8,015 nt of DNA from Deltaproteobacteria bacterium (GTDB lineage Bacteria > Desulfobacterota > DSM-4660 > Desulfatiglandales > B25-G16), in NCBI GenBank assembly GCA_019308645.1, contig JAFDHR010000095.1:1-8015 (forward strand). The letters are read 5' to 3'. The notes beneath the pieces were generated by a model. The model was not told where the DNA came from. It saw nothing but the letters and a program-made list of their open reading frames with translations, and made no database searches. Positions within the stretch are counted from its first letter, which is position 1. Every line of letters starts with the position of its first letter. Shown one piece after another: positions 6,320 to 8,015 of the stretch. The translations under genes were made by a program, and so were the position numbers.

Positions 6320-7057
6320 TTATCTCTCATATCCAACTGGCATGATGAGCAGGGGCTCATGTGTTTTTTTAATCCCCATAACCTGGATAACCTTCTGGTC
6401 TTCAAAAGCTCCCACGATCCCTGCTTCCAAGCCAATAGCCTGAGATTGAAGAAAGATATTCTGCCCTATATGTCCTGCTTCAATCATTGCATACCTCACT
6501 CCTCTCTGGCCATATTTACCCATAATTCGACTGTATTCTGCAGTAATAACAAAAGTAATTGGGGCATAAGACATCCACATCTGCCCTAATGAGGACATTG
6601 CAATATCCTTTCTAATATCTCCTTCTTGGGTAAGGGAAAAGGAATGGGTAGCAGATTTATATAGGTAAACACCGGGATTTAATCCTTCAATACAATCTTC
6701 TCCAACCGCTCCGTAAATATCCATAGGATACAATGCCCCGGCAGATGGTGCAGCCCTTTTAAATCCTCCCGGCTCTGTAATTCCCTGGGCTGCCCAGAGT
6801 AACTGGGAAAGTTGCGTGAGGGTAAGGGCCTTGCTATTAAAGGATCTAATAGTTCTTCTTTGATGGATTGTCATTTCAAGAGACACATCTCCATCTGTTG
6901 TAGGATCAGGTAACTGCATGCTACCACCTCCCTTCTGTTTAAGAGGAATCTTTTTTACGTTAGGCAAAACTCTATGAGGGGTTAAAAGGGATCCGCACAG
7001 GCAAAAGAATCCTATTAATTTGCAAAACCCTCTTCTTGTCAATTCAATGCCTGGCAT
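6320..7057 (-). CDS. SagB/ThcOx-type nitroreductase-family flavoprotein with Tat-like signal
   Basis: A 245-residue FMN-dependent dehydrogenase-like protein. The N-terminus LTRRGFCKLIGFFCLCG matches a twin-arginine signal (RR at 8-9, hydrophobic stretch after), implying folded export with cofactor. The catalytic domain starts near residue 50: MSLE-like 'VSLEMTIHQRRTIRSF' (FMN phosphate contact), QLSQLLWAAQGIT (82-94), RAAPSAGALYPMDIY (101-115, a SagB-type hallmark), then GHIGQNIFLQSQAIGLEAGIVGAF and a C-terminal EPLLIMPVGY. In azoline peptide clusters SagB oxidises heterocycles, but no cyclodehydratase or precursor is here, so the substrate is unknown. The ATG at 7057 has no clear Shine-Dalgarno. 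An internal ATG at 6919 (MQLPDP) has GGGAGGT (6926-6932) 6 nt upstream and would give a cytoplasmic 199-residue form. Confidence 0.85.
   Translation of the reverse strand: MPGIELTRRGFCKLIGFFCLCGSLLTPHRVLPNVKKIPLKQKGGGSMQLPDPTTDGDVSLEMTIHQRRTIRSFNSKALTLTQLSQLLWAAQGITEPGGFKRAAPSAGALYPMDIYGAVGEDCIEGLNPGVYLYKSATHSFSLTQEGDIRKDIAMSSLGQMWMSYAPITFVITAEYSRIMGKYGQRGVRYAMIEAGHIGQNIFLQSQAIGLEAGIVGAFEDQKVIQVMGIKKTHEPLLIMPVGYER
6917..6932 (-). promoter_or_regulatory. Strong internal Shine-Dalgarno and ATG in the flavoprotein gene
   Basis: GGGAGGT (6926-6932) lies 6 nt before an in-frame ATG at 6919, directly at the junction between the Tat-like leader and the catalytic domain. In the long protein these bases encode the Gly-Gly-Gly-Ser linker, so glycine codons alone could create the match by chance. 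Confidence 0.5.
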
Positions 7058-7086
7058 ACTTGAATCTGATTTTATTTATTAAATTA

Positions 7087-7309
7087 GGACGCAGATTTTC
7101 GCCGACCTGCCCGCCATGCGAGTCCGCAAGGCGAGGCGGGCGGGTATCCGCAGATAATTATTCTATTAGCTCTTTATATTTATGCGCCTTCGGCGTATTA
7201 AAAACCTTTAGAACCTGCCCGCCATCCGGCAGGCGGGTCTGCGTTTACCCTGTTAAATGCCCCGCTTGCGGGGACCCCTATGGGGATTTAACAGGGTGAA
7301 TCTGCGTCC
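7087..7309. mobile_element. MITE-like palindromic intergenic element, 223 bp
   Basis: Perfect 11-bp terminal inverted repeats, GGACGCAGATT (7087-7097) and AATCTGCGTCC (7299-7309), enclose several hairpins. ACCTGCCCGCC/GGCGGGCGGGT (7105-7115 with 7135-7145) has one mismatch. A second copy of the 13-mer ACCTGCCCGCCAT lies at 7213-7225 in a smaller hairpin ending at 7238. ATGCGCC/GGCGTAT (7182-7198) and a three-way junction (7247-7297) complete it. It is far richer in G+C than the flanking genes and encodes no transposase. No target-site duplication is visible. It fills most of the fdhD-flavoprotein gap and may act as a terminator or mRNA-stabilising structure. Confidence 0.65.
7247..7297. repeat. 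Three-way-junction palindrome
   Basis: A perfect 12-bp stem, ACCCTGTTAAAT (7247-7258) with ATTTAACAGGGT (7286-7297), closes over two hairpins: CCCCGC-TT-GCGGGG (7260-7273) and CCCC-TAT-GGGG (7275-7285). Only single bases separate the helices, so RNA or single-stranded DNA from either strand would fold into a compact three-helix junction. Confidence 0.8.
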
Positions 7310-7330
7310 AAAAAGGAAATCCATATCCTA

Positions 7331-8015
7331 TCAAATCACTCTCCATTCATTTGTGTAAATATTCATCCTTTTTGCTCTTACAAAGCCTATGAGGGTTATT
7401 CCCACCTCTGCTGCTAAACTCACAGCCAAATTCGTGGGAGCCGATTTTGATATCAGTATAGGGATATTTCTTTTTGCTACCTTAAGCAATATCTCTGATG
7501 AAATCCTACAACTTGTGACTACCATTCGCTCTTTCGTTGGTATATCTTTCAAAATGCATTCACCAAACAATTTATCAAGGGCATTATTTCTGCTAATATC
7601 TTCTTTGAAGGCCAGGATATCACTTTTCTCACACAGTGCCACAGAGTGAACACCACCAGTAGAGATAAAAATCTCGGAGCGATGTTGAAACTCTTCTACT
7701 AAAGAAACAATATCACGAGATGCGACAGAAATGTGAGATTTTATGATGGGTTGTGCCTTACTATTGGCAGCATTATACACTGCGCTTAATGATAATGGCT
7801 TTAAATGGTTATCCTTTTCTGTCTCAACCCACACTATACATTTACTGTCATCAAGGTCGACTTTTGTTATCTCTTCTTTGCCTTTTAGTATGCCTTTAGA
7901 GAAAAGAAAGCCGATTGCAAGAAATTGTAGATCATTGGGTGAACAAGGCAATGTTATCAGCCTCTGATTATTTACAACGATGGTTAGCTGGGCCTCAGTA
8001 ACAACGATATCCTCT
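7331..8015 (-). CDS. fdhD: FdhD-family formate dehydrogenase accessory protein, N-terminus outside window
   Basis: The frame is open to the right edge. Before the TTG at 7951 it reads EDIVVTEAQLTIVVNNQRLI, which matches the FdhD N-terminal strand, so the protein continues beyond 8014. Family landmarks follow: PNDLQFLAIGFLFSKGI, STGGVHSVALCEKSDILAFKEDI, ALDKLFGECILK, ISSEILLKVA, SAPTNLAVSLAAEVGITLIGFVR and a terminal MNIYT. FdhD moves sulfur from a cysteine desulfurase to the Mo/W-bis-pterin cofactor of formate dehydrogenases. Oddities: the loop at about 7745-7798, where the family has its CxxC or Gly-Cys-rich sequence, has no cysteine. DIGRHNAVDK reads DISRNNALDK, and TSGRISSE reads TSCRISSE. 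Family membership is firm, but sulfur-transfer activity is doubtful. No formate dehydrogenase gene is visible in the window. Confidence 0.87.
   Translation of the reverse strand, partial: EDIVVTEAQLTIVVNNQRLITLPCSPNDLQFLAIGFLFSKGILKGKEEITKVDLDDSKCIVWVETEKDNHLKPLSLSAVYNAANSKAQPIIKSHISVASRDIVSLVEEFQHRSEIFISTGGVHSVALCEKSDILAFKEDISRNNALDKLFGECILKDIPTKERMVVTSCRISSEILLKVAKRNIPILISKSAPTNLAVSLAAEVGITLIGFVRAKRMNIYTNEWRVI

Noticed and set aside
6320..7057. Azoline/thiazole peptide biosynthesis cluster around the SagB-like gene
   Set aside because: No cyclodehydratase, precursor peptide or dedicated protease is present; neighbours are fdhD and a PEBP gene. Stand-alone SagB-type proteins are common.
7036..7299. 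Plus-strand 87-codon open frame across the fdhD-flavoprotein gap
   Set aside because: It is made almost entirely of the palindromic G+C-rich element and overlaps the start of the flavoprotein gene. No ribosome site or protein-family pattern is seen.

Overview
The window carries four blocks of genes from a bacterium with a fairly low to moderate G+C content. The intergenic DNA holds many short repeats. Gram-negative traits include a PilZ protein, a Tat-type signal and FdhD. The small heptanucleotide and palindromic intergenic repeats recall genomes of uncultivated anaerobes such as Desulfobacterota, Nitrospirota or Planctomycetota, but nothing here fixes the lineage.

Layout. (1) Positions 1-345 (+) are the 3' end of a SpoIIE/RsbU-type PP2C phosphatase. 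A good sigma70-type promoter (439-468) follows, then a 119-residue PilZ protein (545-904), so signalling genes occupy the left end. (2) Two ABC half-exporters run on the minus strand (5053 to 3308, then 3162 to 1015), converging on the PilZ gene. They look like a heterodimeric exporter of the BmrC/BmrD or TM287/TM288 kind. The 581-residue half has Asp in place of the catalytic Glu. The other half has a canonical Glu and an extra loop of about 115 residues between TM1 and TM2. (3) Positions 5054-5612 hold no intact gene. They contain an inverted pair of 7-nt-period repeat arrays around a 42-codon remnant that resembles a four-helix-bundle (23S rRNA intervening-sequence type) protein. This insert appears to split an older, decayed reading frame. 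(4) Three genes follow on the minus strand, listed here in transcription order: fdhD (cut by the right edge), a SagB/nitroreductase-family flavoprotein with a Tat-like signal, and a PEBP/YbhB-family protein with its own promoter. A 223-bp MITE-like element with 11-bp terminal inverted repeats and a three-way-junction fold lies between fdhD and the flavoprotein gene.

The most interesting signals are these: the heptad-repeat elements at two loci, one with a protein remnant and a possible target duplication; the palindromic element upstream of the flavoprotein; two neighbouring genes that each have a strong internal Shine-Dalgarno placed to make a leaderless, cytoplasmic form; and an FdhD homologue lacking the conserved cysteine loop and other normally invariant residues.
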